A stretch of 64,000 nt of DNA from Mallotus nudiflorus (Eukaryota > Streptophyta > Magnoliopsida > Malpighiales > Euphorbiaceae): NCBI GenBank assembly GCA_947683625.1, contig CANTUR010000069.1:3782001-3846000 (forward strand), written 5' to 3'. Made by a program: the position numbers and the translations under genes. Below, one piece after another: positions 23,226-33,906 of the stretch. The notes below the pieces were generated by a model that worked only from the letters and a program-made list of their open reading frames with translations, was not told where the DNA came from and did no database searches. The stretch's first letter is position 1. Each line of letters starts with the position of its first letter.

Positions 23226-23684
23226 TCTTAAAAAATTATATGGAATTGATTTTCCCGTTGGCATTTAATAAAATTTGGAAAATTTTATTAAATTTTGTGA
23301 CACATATATTAAATTGACACAAATATTAAAGTTTATTTGTTATAATTTTTAAATTGTAACAAAATAATCTATTACATATATTTTGGTGACAACTAAAATT
23401 TGTCACCTATAAAATGAAAATATTTATGTTATGTGACAAATTTAACTAGCCACAAACATATTTTCAATTACATTTAAAAAATATTGTCACAAAAAAGTTC
23501 TACTTTTTATTTCATAATAATAATTAGTGATAATATAATATATTGTCATATACTATTTAGTGTAAATTAATAAATTAAAAGTTGTGACAGGTCAAAAAAT
23601 TATTGTCACTTATAGGATTTATTTGTGACAATCAATTTTGTAACTATATAAATATTATAACTATTATGTGAATTTATAGTAGAG
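23226..23684 (-). mobile_element. CACTA-like terminus with GTGACAA subterminal repeats
   Basis: Motifs GTGACA(A)/TTGTCAC recur about ten times in both orientations across 23280-23640, and the right edge on the minus strand reads ctctactataaattcac, one mismatch from a CACTA-type end. This mirrors the 18798 end in design but with another motif, so it is a different CACTA family. The partner end was not found. Confidence 0.55.
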
Positions 23685-25295
23685 TATATTTAATGCTAAT
23701 TTGATATTAAATACATATAGTAATAATTTTTGTGATATATAACCTATCTATTAAAATTTATCAATTACTCGTCAATCTACTACCATTGTACTGTACCAAC
23801 AACAATGTACTATCACTTATGTGTGCAATTCGTAAGCACATGAAGTTGTCCAAGTTGTAAACAATATCAATCCCATTGGGATTTGAGCACTAACTATCGA
23901 ATTACTCTTACAATTTGTTTGTTTAGATGGTTGATTTATTTGTTTAATGGAAATGAAAGTAAAAATTGAAATAAACTAACTAACGACAATCAAATTCACT
24001 CTATGGGATAATTGCTAGGATTTTTACCCCTGACTTAAATTTATCTAAGAATTCATGTCAACTTCCTTCTTAATTATGAATTTCATTTCATTTCCAAATC
24101 ATCTTTTGAACAATGGAAGTCTCTCTCAAGCACCCCACAATTAATTGATTATGACAATTATCCAATTATTTAGCTCTCACTTATTCAAACAATTAATCAT
24201 ATTTAATTTTTAAGCAAAGTTTTTAAAGGAATATTAATAACTGAATTGTCTCTCAACTAATTCAATCATTTAATAGATTGTTACTATAATATAAATAGAA
24301 TTAATTTCTTAATCTAACTCTAATGTATAAATTAATTCAATGGGTGATCAATCCAAAGAAAGTAGTAAGCTCAATAACAACCATGGAATGAGAATTGATT
24401 GATTAGAAGTTTAACCTAAATAAATTTATGTTGAACCAGGTATAAAAATCGTAACTAAATCATTTAGCTACTTGTAATGATTGGAGGAGAAGAAGAAGAA
24501 TAAGTAAAAGATCCAGACATATTCATTATAATATAAAAATTAAGGAAAAAAAGATTTATTAAAGAAAAACCCTTTTGAATCCACTTTATCCAAAATGATA
24601 TTTTAATTCTTAACACTTGAATCTTCCACTTTTGATCCAAATTTATTTAATCCCTTGAGTAGTATAAAAAATCAAAGCTAAAATATTTCGTTGGAATAAT
24701 GAAAACTAAACTAAATTTGCCAACCTCCTCCAAAGAGGCAAAATAAGATTATTTATGTCATTCATTCTAAAAATCCTTTAATAAACTTTCCATAAAAATC
24801 AGCTCTGGGGCACATGGTTGTGTGTGATTATGCACACAGTTGTGTCAAATGCATTCTTCTGAATTAGATGCAATTAGGCATAGTTAGACACATGGTCGTG
24901 ATTGACTAGCTTATTGACATATCACTTTTCTTCGAATTAGGCATGACTATGTCACTTCATGCACATGGACATGCCTGATTGGCTTCTCTGTAGGGCTTCA
25001 TGATGGGGTTCAAGCATGGTCGTGTCCACAGGCATATGACTGTGCATTTAGTCCTTCATCTTAGAAAGTTTGCACTTATTCACTTTCACAGAAATTTAGG
25101 CTTTACTCTTTAAATCCTTGCATTGGCATCTCATTTATCAACTCCACATCGAGCGCATCTAGCATTAAAATAAATAAAACATAAAAAAATAAAAATTACC
25201 CAAAAAATATAATTAAACTACTGATACTACTAAAAATCTAGACTTAATAATTTTTAACTAAAACATGTCTACATTTAAATACTAACTTAGACTCT
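23685..25295. other. Non-coding repeat debris, probably gypsy UTR/LTR
   Basis: No coding sequence. 23840-23920 (gtaagcacatgaagttgtcc ... cccattgggatttgagcact) and 24800-25120 (repeated cacatggtcgtgt / cacacagttgtgtc phrases) resemble non-coding parts common in plant gypsy elements. No ends resolved. The assignment is impression, not proof. Confidence 0.3.
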
Positions 25296-25300
25296 AAAAC

Positions 25301-25899
<599 letters not shown>

Positions 25900-26155
25900 T
25901 CTTAATAAAAAATCAAATAAAATTATTATGATAATTTTCTCTTTTTACATTTTTTTCGTAGCAAAAGTGAAATGCTTACTTTGTTTTTTATAAAGTAAAC
26001 TTTATTAATAACCATCATTGAATGATTCAATAGACTTTCATCCAATGGTGATAAAAATAAAGTAAACAAAAATCAAAGTCACTCTATAATTTTCCTTGTT
26101 TAATTTATAGTTTTTAATTTATTTAAATAATTATTTTAAAATAATTTAAAAATAG

Positions 26156-26586
26156 GCAAATCCATTATGAAGCCTTTAAACTTATTGGGTTTAATCTATT
26201 GAGTCTTTATCTTTTCATTGCATTCTATTGAGCCCCTACGATTTTATTTAAGTAGTTATTAAGGACTTTTTTAACAATCCAAATAGACGGTGTTAAGTAT
26301 TACATATAAAAATAAGACAAAATCCATTATAAAGCTTCTGAATATATTGAATTTATTCTATTGAACCCTTATCCTTTCATTACATTCTATTGAACCCCTA
26401 TGCTTTTATTTAAATTCTTGATGATATCATTTTTATATGCAATACTTAACACTGTCTATTTGAATTGTTACAAAAGTCTTTAATAGCTATTTAAAAAAAG
26501 CACAACAACTCAGTAGAATGCAATGAAAGGATAAAAGATTCAATAAAATAAATTTAATAAGTTCAAGGGTTTCATAATGAATTTTT
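26156..26586. mobile_element. Inverted-repeat (MULE/MITE-like) element
   Basis: Left arm about 26156-26313 (aaatccattatgaagccttt ...) is matched in reverse complement by about 26429-26586 (... ggtttcataatgaatttttt). The spacer repeats the first part of the left arm directly (26320-26412). Arms of about 158 bp with a short middle suggest a foldback or Mutator-like MITE. The same terminal wording occurs in 42829-43310, so they are one family. No coding sequence. Confidence 0.75.
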
Positions 26587-26603
26587 TCATATATATATAT
26601 ATT

Positions 26604-27612
26604 AGGAAAAAAGGTCAAATTGGACTCTAAACTTTAGGACAAATCCTGATTTGGCCACTATTGTTTTTTTTTTGTCCAAAATGGACCTTAATATTTCAAA
26701 ATCGACCCAAATATGATCCTCTGTTAACATCAATACAAAAAAAACATGTGGCAAAGGAGGTCGTTGAGTGAGTTGCCTGGCGTATGGGACTCACCCTCAC
26801 CTACTGAGTCACGTTAACAACTCCCAAACTCTTAAAAAATCGAATTAAACAACATTGCTTTTTTTTTTTAGCTCCAAAATGACAAATAATCTGTTCTTAG
26901 TTTCAATGGGAATACCTTAATTGCTCAATATTGCAAATTTACTGCGGATTTCTGATAGTCTCTCTTTGCAACTTAATAAGATATTTCATGGTCATTCAAT
27001 GTAAATTTTCACTTTTTAATTCAAGCTTACTTTAAAATATAGTGATTTTATAGAAGTATTCATGTGTATTCATCAAAGTTTAATTTTTTTCTTACAATTC
27101 TACCTTGGGGTAGAATTGTGTGTTCATCTAATTTGTTTTTCATTATACTTTAATTTTTTCTTCTGTAATGGGAATGCTATATTTAGGTATTTGGAATATT
27201 AGAATTATTGTTATTAATCTTCTTCTAATTCCTTTGATAGCAGACAATCATTTTGATTTAGTTTCATGATGGTTGCTAAATGATTTGAGCAAGTGAGGTG
27301 AAACAAGCGAACCTCTGTTTGAGAGAGGTGTAAGTAGGGGAAGGAGAAGAGATAGAAGGGTAAGGTGGTTTTGAAAGACATTTAGAAAAAGAGAGAAAGA
27401 AGATGTGCTGGCTAAGGTAATTCAACATAAGAGGTAGTCACACATGCCATATAAGACCATTTAATAGAGTCCTTTGTCACATATATTATTTTTTACTAAT
27501 ATTAATAGAGGATCATATTTAAGTCAGTTTTAAAACATTAAAATTCATTATGTACCAAAAATATAATAGTAATTTGGCCTAAAGTTGAGGTTGCAATTTG
27601 ACTCTTTTCCCT
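26604..27612. mobile_element. Non-autonomous Mutator-like element with about 150 bp terminal repeats
   Basis: The left 26604-26757 (aaaggtcaaattggactcta ... aaatatgatcctctgttaac ... gtggcaaagga) matches the reverse complement of 27465-27612 (agagtcaaattgcaacctca ... aaatatgatcctctattaat ... gtgacaaagga). The interior 26760-27460 has no coding signal. Long terminal repeats of the 'tcaaattggactctaaactttagg' type are usual in plant MULE-type elements. Target duplication was not resolved because the left flank is an AT repeat. Confidence 0.7.
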
Positions 27613-28200
27613 GTCTTTTATTTGTAATCGTGTAAAACGTAAATTCATGATGATTGAACCCTCAAGGTCCATAAGACATATAGTAACCTACTACCTGTTT
27701 TTGCTTTCTTAACTGTTCATTAGCCGCCGCCCATCCTTCTCTTGCTTTCTGCCAGATAACCATTCTCTTCCTCTGTCGCGGCCCATCTACACTACTACCA
27801 TCCAGTCACCCTTATCCTGACCACCATCGTCATCATCTTATTCTTCTTAATGTGCTACAGCGCATAACAAACGGAGAAACCGGACCAGACCCAAGAGAAA
27901 GAAGCCACTTTTAATTACAATCGGAGTTGAATTAGTTCTATCATCTCTACAATCTCTTCATTTTCTCTTTCTAAGGTCTCTTCCTTGTTTTGTCTAGTCA
28001 CTATGCAGCAACAATGCTTATCTCACTTAATGTCAAACGACTCAGAACCATATTCTAATTTTTTTCCCATTTCTTTATCTTATATTTAATTTTTCAGGTT
28101 CTGCTCTCTGTATATTTTTTTGTTACTTTATTGTGCTGAGATTTCTTGATGTTTTTGTTTTGAATAATGATGATTTTGTTGTTTGTTCTTTATTGCAGTC
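27613..28200 (+). promoter_or_regulatory. Promoter and 5' leader of the eIF2 beta gene copy A
   Basis: Sequence composition changes: 27720-27900 is markedly less AT-rich, with gccgccgcccatcc and cgcggcccatc. A CT-rich leader (27935-27975) ends TTCTAAG|GTCTC, a possible leader-exon donor, and TTCTTTATTGCAG at 28187-28199 is a good acceptor just before the ATG. So the gene seems to have had a 5'-UTR intron of about 220 bp, as many plant housekeeping genes do. Transcription start is not placed. Confidence 0.5.
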
Positions 28201-29247
28201 ATGATGGACGACACTCCCAGTGATCTTGGGGACGAGGTCCCAGAAGTAAGCTCCTTCTTCTATTCTTAATTGATTTTTAGGGGATTTTCATGTATTGAAT
28301 TTGATGTGTATCAATTTATTGAAGAATTCTAGTAAGAAAATTGTTTATAATAGAGTACTATTTGTGCGCTCTTGCATAAGACTGCTCCTAAGATTGGCAA
28401 AGGCATCTGATTTGATGCTCAGCTAGTGACCTGGTGTTAAGATGTTCTTTTCTTTATTGCAATAGTCTGATTTTGCATCTCTTCATTGATCCTAAGATCG
28501 CCCCCTTTGATCCTACGAAAAAGAAGAAGAAGAAAATGGTTTAGTACAGGATAGTGCAGATGACTCTGCGGACAAGGTTACTTGGAAACTGAAGCCTTGT
28601 CTGGTACCTACAGTAGAAAAATCTTAATTATTTACTTCATGAAGTTGAACATTTCATCTTTCTTTGATGTGAGAAGGTAATTGTTAAAGTCCTTAAACTT
28701 CCTCTCTTTCTTATCTCTTTTCTGTTCCAAGGTTCATTATAGCATCCTTGTTCTACATATATCAGGCTTCCATGGGGCTTGGGATATTTTGGTATTGTAA
28801 CTGCATCTTTGTGCTATTTATTGCATTCAGGATATTGTACTGCCTATGACCATGTCTGCATTCAGGTTCTTGGATGCTTTGATACTTCTGTATAAATGTG
28901 AAAGTTAATTTATATGACATCACAGCGTTATCTAATTTTTCTTGGAAATTTTCAGATGACCATTTGCAAATATGGTGAGATGTCCTACGATGTTAATGAT
29001 TTGCCAACACCTTCAAATTGTCTAATTCATGACTGGCATACACTAACAAGGCCTTCTCTGTTTTGTTATACTTTTATCATGCAATGTTGATTTTACAAAA
29101 TATTGTATGGCAATCACTTTACATTTAATTTTTATTGGTGGGGTATTTTTTATCTGAATTATGTTATTTTATTTTTAAAAATTTAATTGGTTGTAATCTG
29201 TATTTTTCAGATAATGTTTAGATGACCATTTGCGAACATGGTTACGT

Positions 29248-29322
29248 GGCCTATGATGACTAATTATTTGCCTACATTATCAGATTATCTAATTCATGAA
29301 CAAGATGTGTGCTTCTGAGGCC
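29248..29322 (+). ncRNA. C/D-box snoRNA-like unit A2
   Basis: A 75 nt unit: GGCC (29248-29251), box C ATGATGA (29253-29259), guide-length interior, box D CTGA (29315-29318), GGCC (29319-29322). The two GGCC segments can pair as the closing stem directly outside boxes C and D, as in C/D snoRNAs that direct 2'-O-methylation. Both boxes are perfect here, the best copy. It lies within an intron in sense orientation, the usual setting for a plant intronic snoRNA. No rRNA target could be established by eye. Confidence 0.5.
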
Positions 29323-29499
29323 CTGGTCTGTATTGTTTTCTTCCAATTATGTGATGATTTATATTTTGTATTTGTTTTCCATCTTGCTGTTATTGGTGTG
29401 ACTCTGTATTTTGATTTTATTATTTAGTTCACCTCAGCATAATCTGATATTTCTAGATAGTTTTTTTTAGGTGATCATTTGCAATATCTGTGAGACGAT

Positions 29500-29574
29500 G
29501 GCCTGTGAAGATTATTGATTTGCCTACATTGTCAGATTGTCTAGTTTGTGACTGAGACATATACCTCTGAGGCC
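29500..29574 (+). ncRNA. C/D-box snoRNA-like unit A3
   Basis: 75 nt: GGCC 29500-29503, box C variant GTGAAGA (one mismatch), internal CTGA at 29552-29555 that could serve as D', box D CTGA 29567-29570 and GGCC 29571-29574. Confidence 0.42.
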
Positions 29575-29753
29575 TTATCTGAATAGTCTTATTTATAATT
29601 ATGTGATGTTGATTTTCAAATAAATCTTGTCTAGTTTACTGTTATTGACCATGCTGTATCCAGATTTTTTTGTAATTTAATCTGTGTAACATCACATCTT
29701 AATTTGGTTTTTCTAGGTAATATTAAGATGGTCATTTGCAAATACAGTGATGT

Positions 29754-29836
29754 GGCCTATGATGATTCATGATTTGCCTACATTATCGGATTGTCTAAAG
29801 TTTATGACCTAGATATTGTATAAAATGACAGCTTGT
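29754..29836 (+). ncRNA. Degenerate C/D-box snoRNA-like unit A4
   Basis: GGCC 29754-29757 and perfect box C ATGATGA 29759-29765, but the 3' half with box D and closing GGCC is missing; the sequence moves into the next unit after only 133 bp. Probably a broken copy. The same truncated state is seen in unit 2 (36322). Confidence 0.3.
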
Positions 29837-29885
29837 TTCTCTATATAGTCTTTAGATGACCATTTTCAAATTTGGTGGAGATGAT

Positions 29886-29961
29886 GGCCTATGATGATTA
29901 TTGATTTGCCTACATTGTCAGATTTGTCTATTTGATGACAAAGACATACCCCTTTGAGGCC
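29886..29961 (+). ncRNA. C/D-box snoRNA-like unit A5
   Basis: 76 nt: GGCC 29886-29889, box C ATGATGA 29891-29897, an internal TTGATGA at 29932-29938 placed like a C' box, box D variant TTGA 29954-29957, GGCC 29958-29961. Unit 2 has the same TTGA variant. Confidence 0.42.
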
Positions 29962-30150
29962 TTATATGTAATTATGTGATATTGATTTTCAAAATACTTT
30001 TATGGCAATTGTTGTCTATTTTGTTGTTATTGGCACCAAACTGTATCCAGATTTTGTAATTTAATTTGTGTAACATCTCATCTTAATTTGATTTTTCTAG
30101 GTAATTTAAGATGGTCATTTGCAAATACAGTCATTTGGAAATTTGGTGAT

Positions 30151-30219
30151 GTGGTACGATGATTCTTGATTTGCCTAAATTTTTGGATTGCCTTACTTAG
30201 GACAGATATTTCTGAGGCC
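30151..30219 (+). ncRNA. Degenerate C/D-box snoRNA-like unit A6
   Basis: Box C variant ACGATGA 30156-30162 (unit 2 has perfect ATGATGA at 36724-36730), box D CTGA 30212-30215, GGCC 30216-30219. The 5' GGCC is lost (GGTA). Confidence 0.33.
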
Positions 30220-30806
30220 TTGTCTGTTTTGTTTTATTTTTAATCATGTGGTATTGATTTATAAAATGTTATCCCTTTATGGCCTTGTGCCCTTGTCTAT
30301 ACTGTTAATGTTTAATTATGTGGTGTTGATTTACAAAATGTTATGTAGAATTTATCTACTCATTTATATATTTTTTCCGTCATTTGCCAAATGTTTTGAG
30401 GCCTCAGATGGTCTTAAGATTTCTCTTCATTGCAGGATAATGTAGCCTATGCCAGATATTTAGTATAGTTCTACGGACATCTTGCTCCTAGCTTTCATGG
30501 TTGAATTACATGAAGGTTGTCTCTCACTAGAGCTTGTTGGCGATTGACTCTTCATACTTTTGCCTGTCTGCATTTGTGTTTACAGCAATAACCTTGATAT
30601 AAAAAGTTAATTGATGTTTGCTGACTGTCCAAGTACGTTTGCTAACTGCATTTGTAGGTTTTTCCTCCGCTACTTCAATTGCTTGTGGTTTTCATTTTGC
30701 TATTCTTTTCTTATCTTGTTGTACATGTGCAGTGTGGTTCCGGACAATTATCCCAATTAAAGCCGGCTTTGTTGCTCGTGTTTGGTGCAGGAAAACAGGG
30801 ACATAG

Positions 30807-32131
30807 CCTTTTAGAGCTATGTTGCTATATTAGCAAGTAGAGGTATGAGGCTTTAGCTTTGCTTCTGAAAATGGAATGGCACATATTTTGCTGGATCTGT
30901 GCTCCACTGTTTACCCTGATTTTTAACTGAGTTAAATAGTACTCTTTCTAAGTTGTGGGTTGTTTTCTTAAAATTATATTTTGAGAAAATAGTATTTATA
31001 TTTGTTGATTGATCATCTCAACGTGCACATATGCAAACTCTGATGTGTTTTTTCATTAGTGTTAGCATATTATTGGGATATTTTGCTCAAGCCATCTCCA
31101 CACCTTTAGGATACCCAAATGTTTTAGGCAAAGAAAATTTAAGTTGAATTGGATTTTAAAAAAGAAAAAAAACGAATTTTTGGTGCTTCATTATTTGTTT
31201 TTTACCAAAAGTAATGGTAAAACCGCATGAATATTAGGGATAATTTACTAATATCCTCTCCATTGAGGTTTGGGCATTTGGCTTTGTTTTCTACTTTTTT
31301 TTTTTTTTTTAAAGTAAATAAAATTTCCTTTCAGTTGTAGTTTGTTAGCTATTTTTTGGTCCATGGAAGATGTTAATTAATGTAAACAGATATATTTACT
31401 CAATATATTGTTTAATATTGATTTTTCTATGTGGAGTGAATGGTAATGGACGTTAATTTTGGGGATCATTTGCAGGAGTTCAATGTGCTTTACCAAGCTA
31501 ACTGAATTTCCTTTCTAATTCGAACTTGTTAATTTTAAACGAAAAAATGGTGTGCTTATTGCTTGCTTTGATTGGTTTTCTATTTGGAAATGTGATTTTG
31601 TAGGGAGATCCACAATCTTTACGCCTGGTTGTGCAAGAGATAGAGAGAATGTGCCGGCGGTTATGGTGGAAGAGAGGGTGTTGCTGAGAGGGACATAAAG
31701 TTATAGGGATTTGATATTTCTTTTGTTGCCAAACTACAGATTCTAATCTCAAAAATATTAGAATGATTTTTAAAAAGAGAATGATAAAATGTTAAATATG
31801 AATTAGGAAATATTACAATGTAATTCTTTTAAGAGAATGTAGTCTATAGTGTTTTTTTTTTAAACAATATAAATTTTACTTTGTTATTAATTGGATGAAA
31901 GGTCTGAATTTTAACTTTTTTAACAAATAGACCCAATATTTCTATTTTAAAGCTAAACTAACCTAATTTAAGCTTGAATTAGGCGCGTGCCTTTGACCTA
32001 CAAAAGTAAATTAAAATAATATTAAAATGTATTATCTTATTGCCCAACTTTTTAGCTTTAATTTTTCCAATAAGCAAACGCCGCAAATCTTCAAAACACC
32101 GTCGACTATCTTCATCGTTTTTTACAGCAGT
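30807..32131 (+). other. eIF2 beta 3' flank, conserved between the two units
   Basis: No intact gene. 31610-31700 (ttgtagGGAGATCCACAATC ... gagggtgttgctgagagg) is unusually GC-rich and conserved in unit 2 (37995-38080) after a plausible TTTTGTAG acceptor, so it may be an old 3' exon; its translation matches nothing I know. The sequence at 31822-31830 (aattctttt) is the intact version of a site interrupted in unit 2 at 38407. Confidence 0.4.
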
Positions 32132-32312
32132 AACATTTATACATCTCCTACTTTTTCTTCATTTGCCTAAGTCTGAGTTTAAAGTGTTTTATTCACTAGT
32201 TTTCAATATTTACAGCTATCAAACTCTTTTTCTAAAAATAATATATTATAATAATTATAATAAATAATATATAAATATATTAAAATAATATATTAAGTAA
32301 TATATAAAATGT

Positions 32313-32405
<93 letters not shown>

Positions 32406-33147
32406 ATTTCAAATTTCTAATAGAATTTAGATAATTTAGATTTATAAATTCTAAACAAGGAAACAAAAAATGAAAAAAAAAAAAAGAGAATTCCATTTTG
32501 AATTCCTCTCTTTTTTTTCAGCTAAGTTTAGAGTGTTTTATTCACTAGTTTTCAACATTTATAGCTATTAATTTTTTCTAAAAATAATATATTATAATAA
32601 TTATAATAAATAATATATAAATATATTAAGTAATATATAAATTAAATAATATAGTAATTAATATATATATATATATATAAACATTTCAAATTTCTAATAG
32701 AATTTAGTTAATTTAGATTTATAAATTCTAAACAAGGAAACAAAATGAAAAAAAAAAATGAGAATTCCATTTTGATTTCTCCTCTTTTCTTTCAGCTGAG
32801 TTTAGAGTGTTTTTATTCACTAGTTTTCAACATTTACAGCTATCAAACCCTTTTTCTGAGAGGACTGTTCAGCGGTCTCAAATTTCGACTGTGTTAGGTA
32901 CCTTTCATGTGTATTTTTAAAATGCAGGCTGTTAACCTTGACTGAAGGAATGACCCAGCCTATATAAAGGGCTGAATTGTTGTAGTTTAATGATTATTCT
33001 TTTCCTTAATAAAATTTTATGTTATTCTGTGTTATCAAATATATTTTCTCTAAGAGTTATTGGTTATTTCAACCTCAACTCTGTGTGTTTCAAGCAGATT
33101 TAGAGTTTTTTCAATTTTAAATTCTGTAATTCTTTGTTTCACCGCAT
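32132..33147. mobile_element. Unit-1-specific insertion of about 1 kb, unclassified
   Basis: Unit 2 reads straight from catcttcatcgcttttt to tctccctataattattgtcg (about 39160-39210), whereas unit 1 has about 1016 bp in between. The extra DNA holds 2.2 copies of a 275-350 bp tandem repeat (32172, 32521, 32796; ttattcactagttttcaac in each) with an AT microsatellite (32317-32402) in the first copy, then a promoter-like cctatataaagggctg (32959-32974) and aataaaat. It may be an LTR or MITE remnant. Flanking short repeats are too imperfect to define a target duplication. Confidence 0.5.
32317..32402. repeat. (AT)n microsatellite
   Basis: About 43 uninterrupted AT units. The second tandem copy has only a short (AT)n at the equivalent place (about 32661-32680), so the tract expanded after that duplication. 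Confidence 0.97.
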
Positions 33148-33906
33148 CACTATGGCTCTCCCTATAATTATTGTCGCTACTCTCCTTCTAGTCACCCAAG
33201 CCAAGCCGCTTTCCATTTCCTCCATCACAACCTTATCACCACTGTCTACAACTTGATCATCAACATTATTGTCCCTCTTACTACCACCACAATTTCATAA
33301 CCATTGCAACACCCTCATCACTTCTTCCACTCCATAGCCACTTTTCTTCCTCTCAGTTTGAGTTGCTTTAATTTGCAATAAATCAAAATCGTCTTGAAAG
33401 CAGATCAATGAATGGCAACAGTATGAGGGTTAATGATTAACAATTGAAGCAAATTTGCCTCTTCGATTTTCTACAGATTTTAAAAACAAAGGCTAGCAAA
33501 TAGTGAGTTTTATGTTTTTTGATAGCGATATGTATATACCTAATTTTGTTCTCCCTAGCTCAAAATTGAGTATCTTTTTTGCAAATTTTCTAAGACTAGC
33601 ATCAACGATGGCTATTTCTTATCATCTGTATTATCACTACTCTGGTGAGAATCTTGGTTACGACAATTGGGAAACTACAAGTAAACTCTCAAAAAGAATC
33701 TTTTGTTAATATTGAAAAAGAATCTTTTCACTGAAAATTTTTGTTATTGTAATGGCATGGCAACGGTGAAAGTGAATTAGACAGAAAATTTTAATTTTTA
33801 GTTTAGTTTTATATTTAAAACTAAAATATTTCATTATACATGTGAACATTTTTTTTGTTAATAAAATATTTCTTTCACTTTCTTTGCTCAGGAGGTGTAT
33901 TACACG
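33148..33906 (+). other. Flanking DNA at the end of unit 1
   Basis: No gene. It matches 39180-39667 and 41176-41881 of unit 2 and thus shows the uninterrupted site of the solo LTR there: tatacctaattttgttctcc at about 33535-33555. Confidence 0.7.

Larger units (their letters stand above)
28957..30220 (+). repeat. Six-copy intronic tandem array, unit 1
   Basis: A core reading gatttgcctacattgtcaga recurs at about 28999, 29267, 29517, 29771, 29904 and 30168 (spacings 268, 250, 254, 133 and 264). Unit 2 has the same six copies with nearly the same spacings, so the array is older than the large duplication. Each copy is preceded by a conserved agatgRtcatttgcaaatat segment and often followed by tctgaggcct. 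The array fills the intron before the last eIF2 beta exon. Confidence 0.9.
28201..30806 (+). pseudogene. eIF2 beta pseudogene, copy A (middle exons deleted)
   Basis: eIF2 beta is a subunit of the cytosolic factor that carries initiator Met-tRNA to the ribosome. Exon 1 (28201-28245) encodes MMDDTPSDLGDEVPE followed by GTAAG. Exon 2 starts near 28498 with IAPFDPTKKKKK, the known lysine-rich N-terminus, but runs into a stop (MV*) because one base is missing compared with copy B. The exons for the central domain are absent: a 1241 bp deletion joins sequence after exon 2 to the tail of the zinc-finger exon at a CATTT microhomology (28650-28654). The last exon (30733-30806) follows an intact acceptor (ATGTGCAG), starts CGSG and, after a frameshift, ends IPIKAGFVARVWCRKTGT and TAG. 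Intron positions are kept, so it is a duplicated, not a processed, pseudogene. Confidence 0.88.
28477..33906 (+). repeat. Tandem segmental duplication, unit 1
   Basis: Starts at gcatctcttcattgatc in eIF2 beta intron 1 and ends at aggtgtattacac; sequence gcatctcttcattgatc begins again at 33907. Matching continues through exon 2, the intronic array, the last exon, the 3' region and flanking DNA (for example cgcctggttgtgca in both). Unit-specific changes are the 1241 bp deletion (unit 1) and a roughly 1 kb insertion at 32132-33147. Confidence 0.92.

Noticed and set aside
24800..25120. CRISPR-like or riboswitch-like reading of the cacatggtcgtg repeats
   Set aside because: Spacing is irregular and the host is a plant; the wording is typical of gypsy non-coding DNA.
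30188..30445. 85-codon plus-strand open frame overlapping the intronic array
   Set aside because: It reads through eIF2 beta intron sequence; not conserved as an open frame in unit 2.
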